From Dactylis glomerata (Eukaryota > Streptophyta > Magnoliopsida > Poales > Poaceae), in assembly GCA_007115705.1 (NCBI GenBank), contig QXEO01000236.1:588701-652700 (forward strand): a stretch of 64,000 nucleotides of DNA, in the 5' to 3' direction. This document shows positions 1 to 10,387 of this stretch, piece after piece. Below the pieces are notes generated by a model. It saw only the letters and a program-made list of their open reading frames with translations, searched no databases and had not been told where the DNA came from. Position 1 is the first letter of the stretch, and each line of letters begins with the position of its first letter. A program made the position numbers and the translations under genes.

Positions 1-14
1 GTATCAATTATGCT

Positions 15-2866
15 TTGCATGTGAGTAATGTTTCTAATGATGAAAAGAAATGGAAGGGTACTAGCACTTCTTCGAAATTGTGGCACTGTCGTTTGGGCCA
101 CATTTCGAGGGGGAGAATGGAAAGACTTGTTAAAAATGACGTACTCCTCCCAGTAGACTTTTCGGATGCAGACATTTGTGTAGACTGCATTAAAGGAAAA
201 TATGCGAAAACTATTAAGAAAGGAGCCATAAGAGCCACATGTGTTCTCCAACTTATTCATACTGATATATGCGGACCCCTGAATGTTAAGTCTATAGATG
301 GTTTTGATTCGTTCATCATATTTACAGACGACTTCTTCTGATATGGGTATATTTATCCCATAGGCGATCGATCGGAAGCTTTGGACAAATTCAAATTGTT
401 TAAAGCCGAAGTTGAGAACCAACTAAATGAGAAAATTAAAGTTGTACGATCTGATCGTGGGGGAGAATATTATGGAAGGCATGCTCCTTATGGGCAAATT
501 CTAGGACCTTTTGCCAAGTTCCTTGCTGAAAATGGAATTGTTGCCCAGTATTCAATGCCCGGCGAACCTCAGCAAAATGGTGTGGCTGAGCGCAGAAATC
601 GCACACTCATGGATATGGTGCGAAGTATGTTTAGTCATGCAAGTTTGCCAGTAAGCCTAGATGGAGGCTTTGAAGATAGTTGCACACGTACTAAACCTTG
701 CTCCTACTAAAGCAGCACAGTGCTCACCTTACGAGATGTGGACGGGAAAGAAACCGAGCTTGAACTATCTACCTGTGTGGGGTTGTCCTGCTGAAGCTAG
801 AGTTTTCAATCCACAACTTAAGAAGCTAGATCCAAAAACAGTTAGTTGTTTCTTTGTTGGATACCCTCATACAGGAAAGGGATATCACTTCTATTGTCCA
901 GGCCACACCACTAAGTATGTGGAGGCCCAATAAGCGGTATTTTTTGAGGATAATGAAGTCACACAAATAAGAAAGATCGATCTTGAGGAGAAGCGTATGT
1001 GTGCTCCAACCCCGGCCATCCAAGAGATTGTTCTCCCGATACAAAGGAGAGTAAAATCTCATGATGATTCTGAACCTTCCAGATCAAGTCCTCAACCTAA
1101 TGATAAATTTGAAGCTGATAATAATGAAAATGAAGAAGATCATCAGTCAGAAAATGAAGATCCTCAAAATAATGATGCTCCCCCACCACCATCTCTTGTG
1201 AGAAGATCACAACGAGAAAGAAAGAAAGCCATCCCAGATGATTATATCATTTACATGAGTGAGGATGTGGATGATATGGGAAAGGTGGAGGACCCAACCT
1301 CATACAAGGAGGCCATTGCAAATACGAATTCGTCCAAGTGGCATATTGCCATGGAAGACGAGTTGAAATCTATGGACTCAAATGAAGTTTGGGACTTAGT
1401 AGAAATTCCTTATGGTGCTAAAAGAGTAGGGTGCAAATGGGTCTACAAAACTAAGTATGATTCCAAAGGGAATGTCGAACGGTTCAAAGCTAGACTTGTG
1501 GCAAAAGGTTTCACATAGAGAGAAAGAATTGACTACAAAGGGACCTTCTCCCCTGTGTCATCTAAATATTACTTTAGGATCGTTATGGCTCTAGTAGCTC
1601 ATTTTGACCTAGAATTGCATCAAATGGACATTAAGATGGCGTTTCTAAATGGTGACCTTAAATAAGATGTTTACATGACTCAACTAGAAGGTTTTGTTGT
1701 GGAAGGAAAGGAACATTTGGCATGTCGTCTAAATAAATCCATCTATGGCTTGAAGCAAGCTTCAAGGCAGTGGTACCTCAAGTTCGACAAGATTATTAGA
1801 ACTTTTGGTTTTACAAAAAATGTTGTGGACAACTGCATTTATGTTAAGTTCAAGGGCAGTAGGTTCACAATATTAGTCCTGTATGTGGATGACATATTAT
1901 TGTCCTGTAGTGATAAGGATATGCTGCATGAGACCAAGAATTTTCTGTCTTCCAAGTTTGATATGAAAGATCTCAGTGAAGCCTCATATGTTCTTGGCAT
2001 AGAGATTCATTGAGATAGGTCTAAAGGAGTGTTGGGACTATCACAAAAGGCATACTTTGAGCGAGTACTAAAGAAATATAATATGCATAAGTGCTCAGGC
2101 TCACCTGCTCATGTAGTCAAGGGCGACAAGTTTGGGACATTTCAATGTCCAAGGAACCAAATTGAAACTAATCAGATGAAGTCGGTTCCTTATGCTTTGG
2201 CTGTCGGAAGCATTATGTATGCACAAGTGTGCACACACCCTGACTTAGCTTTTATTACCGGGATGCTTGGTAGATTCCAATCAAATCCAGGATTACACCA
2301 CTGGAGGTCCATAAAGAAAGTCTTGCGTTATATGCAAGGCACGAAAGATTACATGCTTACTTATAGAAGGTCTGATAACCTAGAAGTTGTTGGTTATGCA
2401 GATGCTGATCATGCCGGTTGTGTGGATAGTAAGAAATCCACATCAGGTTATATATTCACACTTCCCGAAGGAGCCATATCGTGGAAAACCTCCAAACAAA
2501 CAACAACTGCTTTATCTACGATGCAAGCTAAGTATATGGCATGTTATGAGGCCACTGGGCAGGCTGTATGGCTAAAGAATTTTATTCCCGGACTTAATGT
2601 GGTTGACAACATTTCAAAACCACTTTTGTTGTACTGCGATAATGAACCCGCAGTTTTCTATTTAAATAACAACAAGTCTAGTGCTGCTACCAAGCACATT
2701 GACATTAAGTACTATGTTGTGAAGGATAGAGTCTAGGATCAAATAATTGATGATAAGCATATAAGTACAACTTGTATGCTTGCGGATCCGCTACCGAAAG
2801 GCTTACCACCCAGTATTTTTCGTGAGCATGTTGCCGGCATGGGATTACTGGAAGCCTTATGATTCT
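15..2866 (+). pseudogene. Copia pol remnant (GAG-pre-integrase, integrase, RT, RNase H), broken
   Basis: Domain order is that of Ty1/copia. A GAG-pre-integrase zinc region (HCRLGHISRGRM, then CVDC) lies at about 80-190. The integrase core follows, with HTDICGP, FTDDF and NGVAERRNRTL giving the D, D and E positions (about 255-610). RT spans about 1290-2010 with the catalytic YVDDILL motif near 1890. RNase H spans about 2380-2740 (GYADADHAG, ALSTMQAKYMA). The frame is broken by stops at 339, 931, 1516, 1663, 2011 and 2734 and by a frameshift near 640-660. Five of the six stops fit C-to-T changes from CGA, CAA or CAG. The tail to about 2866 still resembles the copia C-terminus (ADPLPKGL). It is non-functional, but the catalytic motifs are readable. 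Confidence 0.9.
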
Positions 2867-3321
2867 GGAATAAAGGGACCACTAAAAGAACCACTCACAT
2901 TAAGAAAAATGTTATCCATTTTTAAATAGGCTGATATGCCATAGGTGTTGAGTGATATGTCTCCAACGTATCCATAATTTTTGATGTTCCATGCTTGTTT
3001 TTACACCATTTGCTTAGTGTTTCGTTACACTTCATGGCATTTTTATTCATTTTCTGGAACTAACCTATTAACGAGATGCCACAGTGCCAGTTCCCTATTT
3101 TCTGCTGTTTTTGTGTTTCAGAAAAGTTACAAAGGAAATATTCTCAGAATTGGACGAAACCAAAGCCAATCGTCCAGATATTTCACGGAGCTTCCAAAAC
3201 ACCGAAGAGGAGACGGAGCCGGACCAGAGGGTGGCCACACCACTAGGGGGCGCAGCCCACCCCTTGCCCGCGCTGGCCTGTGGTGTGGGCCCCCTGTCCA
3301 CTTCTGACGCCGCCTCTTCGC

Positions 3322-3328
3322 CTATAAA
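3322..3328 (+). promoter_or_regulatory. TATA box of the solo LTR
   Basis: CTATAAAGACC lies in a GC-rich context inside the solo LTR, 370 bp from its start. It is preceded by an inverted repeat, CCACACCAC at 3235-3243 and GTGGTGTGG at 3280-3288, in the position where the element D LTR also has a hairpin. Confidence 0.6.
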
Positions 3329-3553
3329 GACCCCCCCCCCGACGGGAAAAACCTAAAGACCCGATCACTTTTCTAGAACACATCGCGATCCACCGCCGCC
3401 GTCGACCCAAAGATCGGGAGGGTCCAGAAGCTCTTCCCGGCACCCTGCCGGAGAGGGGAATCGCCACCGGAGGTCTTCTTCATCGCCATGCTTGCCTCCG
3501 GTGTGATGAGTGAGTAGTCTACCTTGGACTATGGGTCCATAGCAGTAGCTAGA

Positions 3554-4471
3554 TGTCGATGGATTTCGTGTCGCAAGAACACGGGGTACCACGCGACGGA
3601 CCCAAGGATTCGAACGCAGGGGGCTGAACGTGTGAGATCTTGGATCGCAACGAAACACGGCGACGGAAGCCTCGATTGTCGGACGCGCAACGCACTGCAG
3701 AGAGGGAGACCGAGCTTTACCCAGGTTCAGGGCCCTCGTGGTGAGGTAAAACCCCTACTTCCTGCCTTCTTGTATTGCGACGCGACACCTCGCGAGGAGT
3801 ACAAGGCCTTGGTTACAAAGCTCTAGTTGGCCAGAGGTTGAAGAACCTGCGCGCCCAACTAGCAGCTCGAAGAAGATGAAGATCAGATTAGACCGGCCTC
3901 CTCTAAGGGGTGGCCTCTCCCTTCCTTTATAGCGCCAAGGTCCTCCTTCCCCTTATCTTCTTGGGGAAGGGGTTGCCACACACGGCCAAGGAGGGAGGAC
4001 AGCTGTAGACTATGTTCTTCTGTAGACTTGGTCTTCGTAGGGTAGCGGCGCCGGTCCACAGGAGTGGGTGGAGGAGGCTGACGTCCTCCTCTGGCGCCCT
4101 GCACCGTCCATGCTATATTTAGGGGGGTGGCCAACTGCCACTGTGCCGCTTTGGGCAGGCACAGAGAAAGTTGGTCTCCTCTCTGTCGGGGGTAGCGTGG
4201 GCGGTACGCGGTCTTCTGCCCGCCAGCTTCTTGCTCCGCACGGAAACGTGCTAAGCTGACGTGGGCGTACCTCCTCTCCTCACCAGCAGGGGCTCGTGAG
4301 GAGGTCTTCTGGTCCTTAGCGGTTTCTGTCGTCGTTCTCCTCATGAGGCGCCTCCTCGTGAGGGTCTTCTCCGTAGCGAAGATTGTTGATTCTCCCCTGG
4401 GCTGACGATGGGCCGATGACGGGGCCCAGGAGCAGGTGGACCGGGATACCCCGGTATCCAGAACACCGACA
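3554..4471 (-). repeat. 3' LTR of element A
   Basis: The 918-bp LTR reads TGTCGATGG...CAGAACACCGACA on the plus strand. It is a length-identical match to 12746-13663 with about nine transitions. It contains a minus-strand TATA (GCTATAAAG at 3925-3933) and several CCTCGTGAGG/CCTCGCGAGG palindromes (for example near 3790 and 4338-4360). Confidence 0.95.
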
Positions 4472-4483
4472 GTAGCCCCCGGG
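4472..4483 (-). other. Polypurine tract of element A
   Basis: GTAGCCCCCGGG on the plus strand is CCCGGGGGCTAC on the minus strand. It abuts the start of the 3' LTR, where plus-strand DNA synthesis is primed in LTR elements. Confidence 0.65.
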
Positions 4484-4768
4484 AGCCCGGCCCACGACGC
4501 GCCCTCTTGAGGAAGCGAAGGGTTGGGGCCCCCCGAAGCTGCTGGGCCCTCCAACGGCACGCGTCAACCGTGCGGTCAGAGGTCCATGTGAAGAAGCAGA
4601 GACTCCGGACACGTGGCGCGGCCGCAGCTGGCGAGACGAAACGGCGGGCGACGCTACGGTCTCCGAGGCGTCAACCTGCCATAATGATGTGTCGCTTGAC
4701 TGCAGAGCGCCGCGCCAACGCTTCGATTCCCGCGCAAGGATTTGACGCATCGACGCCGGACGCCTCCC

Positions 4769-4776
4769 TTAAATAG
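4769..4776 (+). promoter_or_regulatory. TATA box for the antisense cargo ORF of element A
   Basis: The TTAAATAG motif lies 72-79 bp upstream of the ATG at 4848, in otherwise very GC-rich DNA. The spacing fits a plant core promoter with a 40-50 nt leader that is C/T rich. It points away from the retrotransposon genes. Confidence 0.5.
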
Positions 4777-4847
4777 ATCCTCCTCGAGACCTCCGGCACT
4801 TCACCTCCTTCCTCCTGTGCCACTTCTGCTTCCTCGCCCCCAAGCTC

Positions 4848-5612
4848 ATGGTTCCCTCCAACTCCTCCGCCGCCGTGGGATCGAGCTCCGGGGCGAAGCG
4901 CCGCGGACGTCCCCTGGGCAGCGGGAAGAAGACGAAGGTCCCGGCCCAGTGGACGCCCGGCGCCGGCGGCCCCCTCCGCATCGGCGCGCCGCGGCAGGGC
5001 GAGGCGAGCCGTGCCGCCGCGGGGACCTCCGGCGCCCTGACCCTCAGGGGTCCTGCGCGTGGAGGCGCCCTGAACTCGCCGTCGCCGCTGGCGGCGGCGC
5101 CTGCTCCCCGCGCCTCGGGGAGCGTCGATCGGGCTCTCCGGGAGGTGGAGGCCGCCCTGGGCCCTCCTCCCGCTGCTGCAGATCCTCCGGACCCGCCGGT
5201 GAATGGAGTGGTTGCCACTCCGCGCCACCTGGCGGCGGCGCTTCTGGGACCCCTCATCGCCCCGGGGTCCCGCTTCCTGGAGCTCCTCGTCGTCGTCGAC
5301 GCCCCGGGCTTCAACTCCCTCCGGCTGCCCGACGCCATCCGGAGGGCGATTCACGCCCATGGCCCGGCCGCCGGGGAGATCGCCCTGGGGGAGCAAAGCA
5401 GGCTAGATCTCTTCTGGCCTATGGACATCCTCTTCGGGGCGAACGGCAACGTCGTCCTCTCCGGCTGCTGGAGGCCCTTCGCCCTCGGCTGTCGCCTCCG
5501 CGTCGGCGACCGCCTCGTCTTCCGCTTCAAGCTGGGGACCCTGGAGGCTACGGTGCGGATCTTCACCGCCGACGGCGTCCGCCGCACCTACCCCCAGCTC
5601 GCGGCGCAGTGA
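4848..5612 (+). CDS. AT-hook plus B3-like DNA-binding protein, antisense cargo of element A
   Basis: This is an intact 254-codon plus-strand ORF lying opposite to gag-pol, between pol and the 3' LTR. Residues about 15-28 carry an AT-hook-like basic stretch with a GRP core (KRRGRPLGSGKK). A low-complexity Ala/Pro/Gly linker follows to about residue 125. The C-terminal 110 residues read like a B3 fold: LRLPDAIRRAI, then GNVVLSGCWRPFA, LRVGDRLVFRFKL and ATVRIF. These match the B3 pattern of an LP start, a GW-like turn, LxxGDxxVF and a final VRIF strand. B3 and AT-hook proteins bind DNA in the nucleus, so a regulatory role is inferred, not shown. Several longer overlapping ORFs in this GC-rich stretch lack recognisable motifs. 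The start was chosen because the AT-hook follows it and a TATA precedes it. Confidence 0.6.
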   Translation: MVPSNSSAAVGSSSGAKRRGRPLGSGKKTKVPAQWTPGAGGPLRIGAPRQGEASRAAAGTSGALTLRGPARGGALNSPSPLAAAPAPRASGSVDRALREVEAALGPPPAAADPPDPPVNGVVATPRHLAAALLGPLIAPGSRFLELLVVVDAPGFNSLRLPDAIRRAIHAHGPAAGEIALGEQSRLDLFWPMDILFGANGNVVLSGCWRPFALGCRLRVGDRLVFRFKLGTLEATVRIFTADGVRRTYPQLAAQ

Positions 5613-6748
5613 AGAGGAGGCCCTGGCGCGGTAGTCTTCTGGGGAGGGGAGCTAGTCTCCTCCCCTCTTTTGCCTTGTAGTCCTTGCCGGCGGGGAATGC
5701 CCCGCCGTGCTTCGCTCCTTCCCCCACTGGGGGCAATTTAGTGAAACCATTTTGTTGATCATCTTGCTGTCCTCCACTGTCCTAGCCATTCGCTTGCTCG
5801 AGAGCCCTGGTGAGCTGTAGGCATCGACGGGAAGCCTCCCTCCACCTCAGAGCTCGGGACGGGTTCGGCGTCGATGACACAGTGGACGATTCCTGAGACA
5901 AGAAGTTGAAGAAAGAGTTGGAAAAGAAAAAACCCCAAATCCACGAAAACGGAAAAACAAGTCGGTAAAACAAACGAAAAAAGAAGGCAAATAAGATGCC
6001 CCTGTGACCGGCACAGGGACCTTCTCCGTCGTGGAGGAGCGCGGCACTATCTGTGCCAGCAGCTAAGAGCAAATTGCCGCGCGTGGCGATTCACGGGGCC
6101 TTCCTCGTCGTTGAGGGAAGCTGGACCCTCACGGACGTGAAAACGTCGACGCTTAAGAGAGCCCAGAGACCGTCGACACCTCACAAGGATTGCTCATGAG
6201 GTGAAGGGCCTGGCGCGGACCTCCGGATCTGCGTCTCCTTCGCAAGATTTATCGGAGCGGCCTTGGTCTTCAATAATCCTGCCACGTTAGGCCTTCCTCG
6301 AGAGAGGGAATCCTCCTGCGGATGCTAGTGCATCGACGCGTCTTTGCTCCCTCGTGAGGGTTGCTCACGAGGGGTAGGTCCTTAGCGGGTGCCATGGGCA
6401 CACCTTGGACTTTTCCTCGAAGATTTTTTATTTTCTGGCGTACTTCGCGAGGAACTAAGCACCATGGGCATCCAGAGGTGATCGTTAACGGGGCCGTCGC
6501 CCCCGACCAGAGCTCGCTCCCTTCGGGTTTTTCGGGCTTGCTGTTTTCCGGGCGAAGGCCCCAGCATAGACACCGTGCCTAGCCCCCTTCCGCGAGGAGT
6601 ACAACAGAAAATAAATAGACTTCATGCCATTTTGATGTCATGCCGAAGCAGAGGCGCTACATTGCGCGATAACTTAATATCAGTGCTTAAGAGCAGATTG
6701 AGCTGATACAAGTGCCGTGAAAACGGTCTTTTTCTCCTCGTGAGGAAC
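5613..6748. other. Non-coding 3' internal region of element A with repeated CCTCGTGAGG palindromes
   Basis: No supported gene lies here. The stretch holds repeated short palindromes of the type CTCGTGAG, CTCACGAG and CGCGAGG (near 6189, 6352-6372, 6446, 6590 and 6737), which also occur in the LTRs and the pol region. It separates the cargo ORF from the end of pol. Confidence 0.6.
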
Positions 6749-9700
6749 CTAAGGGTAGAACTTTCGCAGATGAGCTATGTTCCACAGGTTCCCCACTGGC
6801 ACGCCTTCTGCGGTTTCCAGCCGCGCCGAGCCTGGCCTGGCGACGTGCGTCACCTTGAAGGGCCCTTCCCACATTGGAGACAGCTTGTGCAGGCCCTCGC
6901 GAGAGAGTATTCTCCTCAGCACCAGGTCGCCGACCTCCAGAGTCCTTGCTCGAACATGGCGGCTATGGTAGCGGCGTAGTCCTTGCTGGTACCTCGCGGC
7001 GCGGAGCGCGGCTTGGCACCGAGCTTCCTCGAGCAGGAGGAGGCGATCCTTGATGAGGTCCTCTTGGCGAATTTCGTCGAAGGCGAGCACTCTTGGCGAC
7101 CCGAACTTGATGTCGGTGGGAAGAACAGCCTCCGCCCCGTAGACCAGGAAGAAAGGGGTCTCTCCAGTGGGTTTGGCGGCGGTAGTCCTGATGGACCACA
7201 AGATGGATTGGAGGTTGTCTAACCATTTTTTGCCGCAGGCCTCGAGCTTGGCGTTGAAGCTTTTCGTCTTGAGTCCTTTGAGTACTTCTGCGTTGGCACG
7301 CTCGGCTTGGCCATTGCTCCGGGGGTAGGCGACGGAGGCGAAGCAAATCTTGATGCCGGTCGATGCGCAGTACTCCCGGAACAGTCCGGTGGTGAACTGG
7401 CTGCCGTTGTCGGTGATGATGCGGTTAGGCACTCCAAAACGACAGACCAGCCCACAGATGAACTTGACTGCGGACCTCGCCGGGATCGTGCACACCGGTT
7501 CCACCTCCACCCACTTGGTGAACTTGTCGATGGCGACGTAGAGGTAGCGATAGCCCCCTTGCGCTCTGGGAAATGGACCGAGGATGTCCAGCCCCCAAAC
7601 GGCAAAGGGCCAAGTGAGTGGGATGGTTCGCAGCTCTTGCACCGGCTGATGTATCTGCTTGGCATGGAATTGGCACGCCTCGCACCTCTTGACCATCTCC
7701 GCCGCATCCCCGAGCGCCGAAGGCCAGTAGAAGCCACTTCGATATGCCTTTGCGGCTAGAGTTGCAGCAGAGGCATGATGGCCGCACTCGCCGGCATGGA
7801 TGTCCCTTAGAAGCTCTTGGCCTTGGTGAGTAGATATGCACTTCAGAGCGACGCCATTTGGGCGACGCCGGTACAAGTCACTGTCCTTGACGCAGTAGCC
7901 CGAAGCTTGCCGCACAATCCTCTCGGCCTCCTCTTCATCCTCAGGAAGCCTGCTGCTGGTGAGGTAGGCCTTGAGCTCGATGATCCAATCCACTCCCTCC
8001 TGTCGCGCCAATGCCAGAAGGACGCGGTCACCCGAAGGAGGCCCGTAGTCCGGAGCCCCCTGCTCCGGCAGTGGCGGCAAAGCAGAAGGAGGAGGGGAAT
8101 TGGATGTTGACGGAGAGGCGGACGGCTTGAAGAGACGCTCCTCGAAGACGCCGGCGGGCTGCGCCAGGCGATGAGAGGCGCGCTTGGCAATCTCGTCGGC
8201 TTCCACGTTCTCTCCCCTCGGGATGTGCTTCAGCTCCAAGCCTTGGAAGCGTTTTTCCATCTTTCGATGCTCCTCGAGATAAGCCGCCATGTGCTCATCC
8301 CTTGGAGTGTAGCTCTTGTTCGAGAAGTTCACAACCAGCTGTGAATCTCCCTTGACGATGAGGCGCTTGATGCCCAAAGCGTTTGCTGCCCTTAGGCCAG
8401 CAAGTAGTCCTTCGTACTCCGCGATGTTGTTGGAGACCTTGTTCTCAGGCGCGAAGCAGAGCTGCACAGCGTAGAAAAGCTTGTCTCCAGAGGGAGAGGT
8501 TAGGACAGCACCGGCTCCCGCGCCGGGGAGGTTGAAGGCGCCGTCGAAGTGCATGACCCAGAGGCCTGGGGCCTCCTCTCCAGGGAGAGTTGACTCCACC
8601 TCTGGAGGCTCGTCTACGAACGGATCAGTCCATTCTGCAGTGAACTCGGCCAAAGCCTTGCTCTTGATTACCTTTGTAGTTTCGAAGGAGATCTCGAAAG
8701 GCTGAAGCTCCACAGCCCACTCAGCCACCCGCCCGGTGACATTGGGGTTGCGGAGGACGGTTTCCAGGGGCCGATCGGTTACCACCTTAATCGGGTGACC
8801 CTGGAAGTAGTGGCGTAGCTTCCGCGAGGCGATGAGCAAGGTGTAGAGCAACTTTTGCTGCATTGTGTAGCGCTCCCGCGCGTCGCGCAGTACCGTGCTG
8901 ATGAAGTACACAGGCTTTTGCACCTTGACGACACCCTCGGAAGGCTCCTCCTCAGGAGGCTTTTGAGCGTTGCTCTGAGAGAGCGGCTCGGTCGGTGAAG
9001 ATCCCTCGGGCGGCTCCTCTCGAGGGGCGGGAGGTGAAGCGGCCTCTTCCTCGCGAGGAGCCCCCGAGCTTGGAAGAGTGACCTCCTCCTTGGCGATTAC
9101 CTTGACGTCCCGCTCCGCGACGAGAACGGCACTTGCAGTCCTTGGAGTTGCCGCGATGTAGAGTAGCAAGGGCTCGCGGGGGGTTGGGGCAACCATGATC
9201 GGTGGGCTCGTGAGGTACCTTTTTAACTCGGCGAAGGCCTTGTCGGCTTCCGGAGTCCACTCGAACTTTCCGATGCGCTTCATGAGCTTGAAGAAGGGCA
9301 AAGCTTTTTCCCCACTCCTCGCGATGAAGCGCCCCAGGGCTGCCATGCACCCCGCGAGGCGTTGCATTTCCTTGAGATTGCGCGGAGGACGCATTTCTTC
9401 GATGGCCTTGACCTTGTCGGGGTTCGCCTCTATCCCGCGATTGGACACGAGGAACCCCAACAGTTTTCCCAACGGTACGCCGAAGGCGCACTTGGCGGGG
9501 TTGAGCTTGATGTTTACCTTCCTCAGGTTGACGAATGTTTCCTCCAGATCCTCGATGAAGGTGTGACCCTCGCGAGTCTTGACGACGATGTCGTCGACGT
9601 AGGCTTCCGCATTCCTTCCCATCTGAGCCCCCAGGGCCTTACGCATGAGCCTTTGGAATGTAGCTCCTGCGTTCTTCAGGCCGAAGGGCATGCAGACGTA

Positions 9701-10120
9701 GCAGTACACCCCACAGGGCGTGATGAAGGCGGTCTTCTCTTCATCCTCCTTTGCCATCTTGATCTGATGATAGCCGGAGAAAGCATCCAAGAAGCAAAGG
9801 AGGTCGCAGCCGGCGGTGGAGTCGACGATTTGATCTATCCTCGGGAGAGGGTAAGGATCCTTGGGACAGGCCTTGTTGAGACTTGTGAAGTCCACGCAGA
9901 GGCGCCCACTGCCGTTAGCCTTCGGGACGACCACCGGATTAGCAATCCAGGTGGGGTGGGCCACCTCGCGTATCAACTTGGCCTTCTTCAGCTTCTCTAT
10001 CTCCTTGACGATGAAGTCTTGCTTCTCTTGCGCTTGCTTCCTAGTCTTCTGCTTCACGGGGTGTGCCTGAGGGCACACGGCTAAGTGGTGCTCAATCACC
10101 TCCCTGGGAACACCGGGCAT
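6749..10120 (-). CDS. Pol polyprotein of element A: RT, RNase H, archaeal-type RNase H, integrase
   Basis: This is a 1123-codon open stretch in the same frame as gag. It holds RT with CVDFTSLNKACPKD, FSGYHQIKMA and the catalytic YVDDIVV (residues about 20-230). A first RNase H (YFISTVLRDARERY) follows a Pro/Glu-rich spacer. A second RNase H of archaeal type follows (MHFDGAFNLPGAGAGAVL, NNIAEYEGL, VKGDSQLVVN; about 520-640). Integrase has an H-H-C-C zinc finger (HAGECGHHASAATL...CEACQ) and the intact triad GLDILGPF, IITDNGSQF and NGQAERANAE. The doubled RNase H is diagnostic of the Tat lineage. The M at 10120 is only the first Met after a TGA at 10133-10135; the true protein is read through from gag. 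It makes the cDNA copy and inserts it. Confidence 0.93.
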   Translation of the reverse strand: MPGVPREVIEHHLAVCPQAHPVKQKTRKQAQEKQDFIVKEIEKLKKAKLIREVAHPTWIANPVVVPKANGSGRLCVDFTSLNKACPKDPYPLPRIDQIVDSTAGCDLLCFLDAFSGYHQIKMAKEDEEKTAFITPCGVYCYVCMPFGLKNAGATFQRLMRKALGAQMGRNAEAYVDDIVVKTREGHTFIEDLEETFVNLRKVNIKLNPAKCAFGVPLGKLLGFLVSNRGIEANPDKVKAIEEMRPPRNLKEMQRLAGCMAALGRFIARSGEKALPFFKLMKRIGKFEWTPEADKAFAELKRYLTSPPIMVAPTPREPLLLYIAATPRTASAVLVAERDVKVIAKEEVTLPSSGAPREEEAASPPAPREEPPEGSSPTEPLSQSNAQKPPEEEPSEGVVKVQKPVYFISTVLRDARERYTMQQKLLYTLLIASRKLRHYFQGHPIKVVTDRPLETVLRNPNVTGRVAEWAVELQPFEISFETTKVIKSKALAEFTAEWTDPFVDEPPEVESTLPGEEAPGLWVMHFDGAFNLPGAGAGAVLTSPSGDKLFYAVQLCFAPENKVSNNIAEYEGLLAGLRAANALGIKRLIVKGDSQLVVNFSNKSYTPRDEHMAAYLEEHRKMEKRFQGLELKHIPRGENVEADEIAKRASHRLAQPAGVFEERLFKPSASPSTSNSPPPSALPPLPEQGAPDYGPPSGDRVLLALARQEGVDWIIELKAYLTSSRLPEDEEEAERIVRQASGYCVKDSDLYRRRPNGVALKCISTHQGQELLRDIHAGECGHHASAATLAAKAYRSGFYWPSALGDAAEMVKRCEACQFHAKQIHQPVQELRTIPLTWPFAVWGLDILGPFPRAQGGYRYLYVAIDKFTKWVEVEPVCTIPARSAVKFICGLVCRFGVPNRIITDNGSQFTTGLFREYCASTGIKICFASVAYPRSNGQAERANAEVLKGLKTKSFNAKLEACGKKWLDNLQSILWSIRTTAAKPTGETPFFLVYGAEAVLPTDIKFGSPRVLAFDEIRQEDLIKDRLLLLEEARCQAALRAARYQQGLRRYHSRHVRARTLEVGDLVLRRILSREGLHKLSPMWEGPFKVTHVARPGSARLETAEGVPVGNLWNIAHLRKFYP

Positions 10121-10387
10121 ATCCGACGGAGTTCAAGCGAACATGTCAGAGTTTGCCCGCAGGAAGGTGACGAGCGCGCTTTCCTATTTGGGGGAAAGCC
10201 CTGCCCCGATGGTGACGAAGTTTTTGCAGCCCCCAGCCTGCATCGGGACCTTCTTGGTTGCCGAGCGCTCTTGGGTAAACTGGGGCCTCCTGCCTAAGGG
10301 TACCGCAGCTTCCCCAATGCTCATGTCCATCATTGGATGGTCCAGGTCCTCGCTTGGAGTAGGCGATGCTGAGGCAGCGAACTTCTT

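Noticed and set aside
3883..4560. 225-codon minus-strand ORF in the LTR of element A, repeated in part at 13075-13536
   Set aside because: LTR sequence read in frame by chance; no domain and no start context.
4742..5680. 312-codon plus-strand ORF overlapping the AT-hook/B3-like ORF, and a 241-codon ORF on the minus strand
   Set aside because: Both are Arg/Pro/Gly-rich frames expected in DNA of this GC content; neither shows a domain, whereas the 4848-5612 frame does.
9362..10084. 240-codon plus-strand ORF opposite to pol of element A
   Set aside because: Shadow of the well-supported RT frame on the minus strand; no motif.
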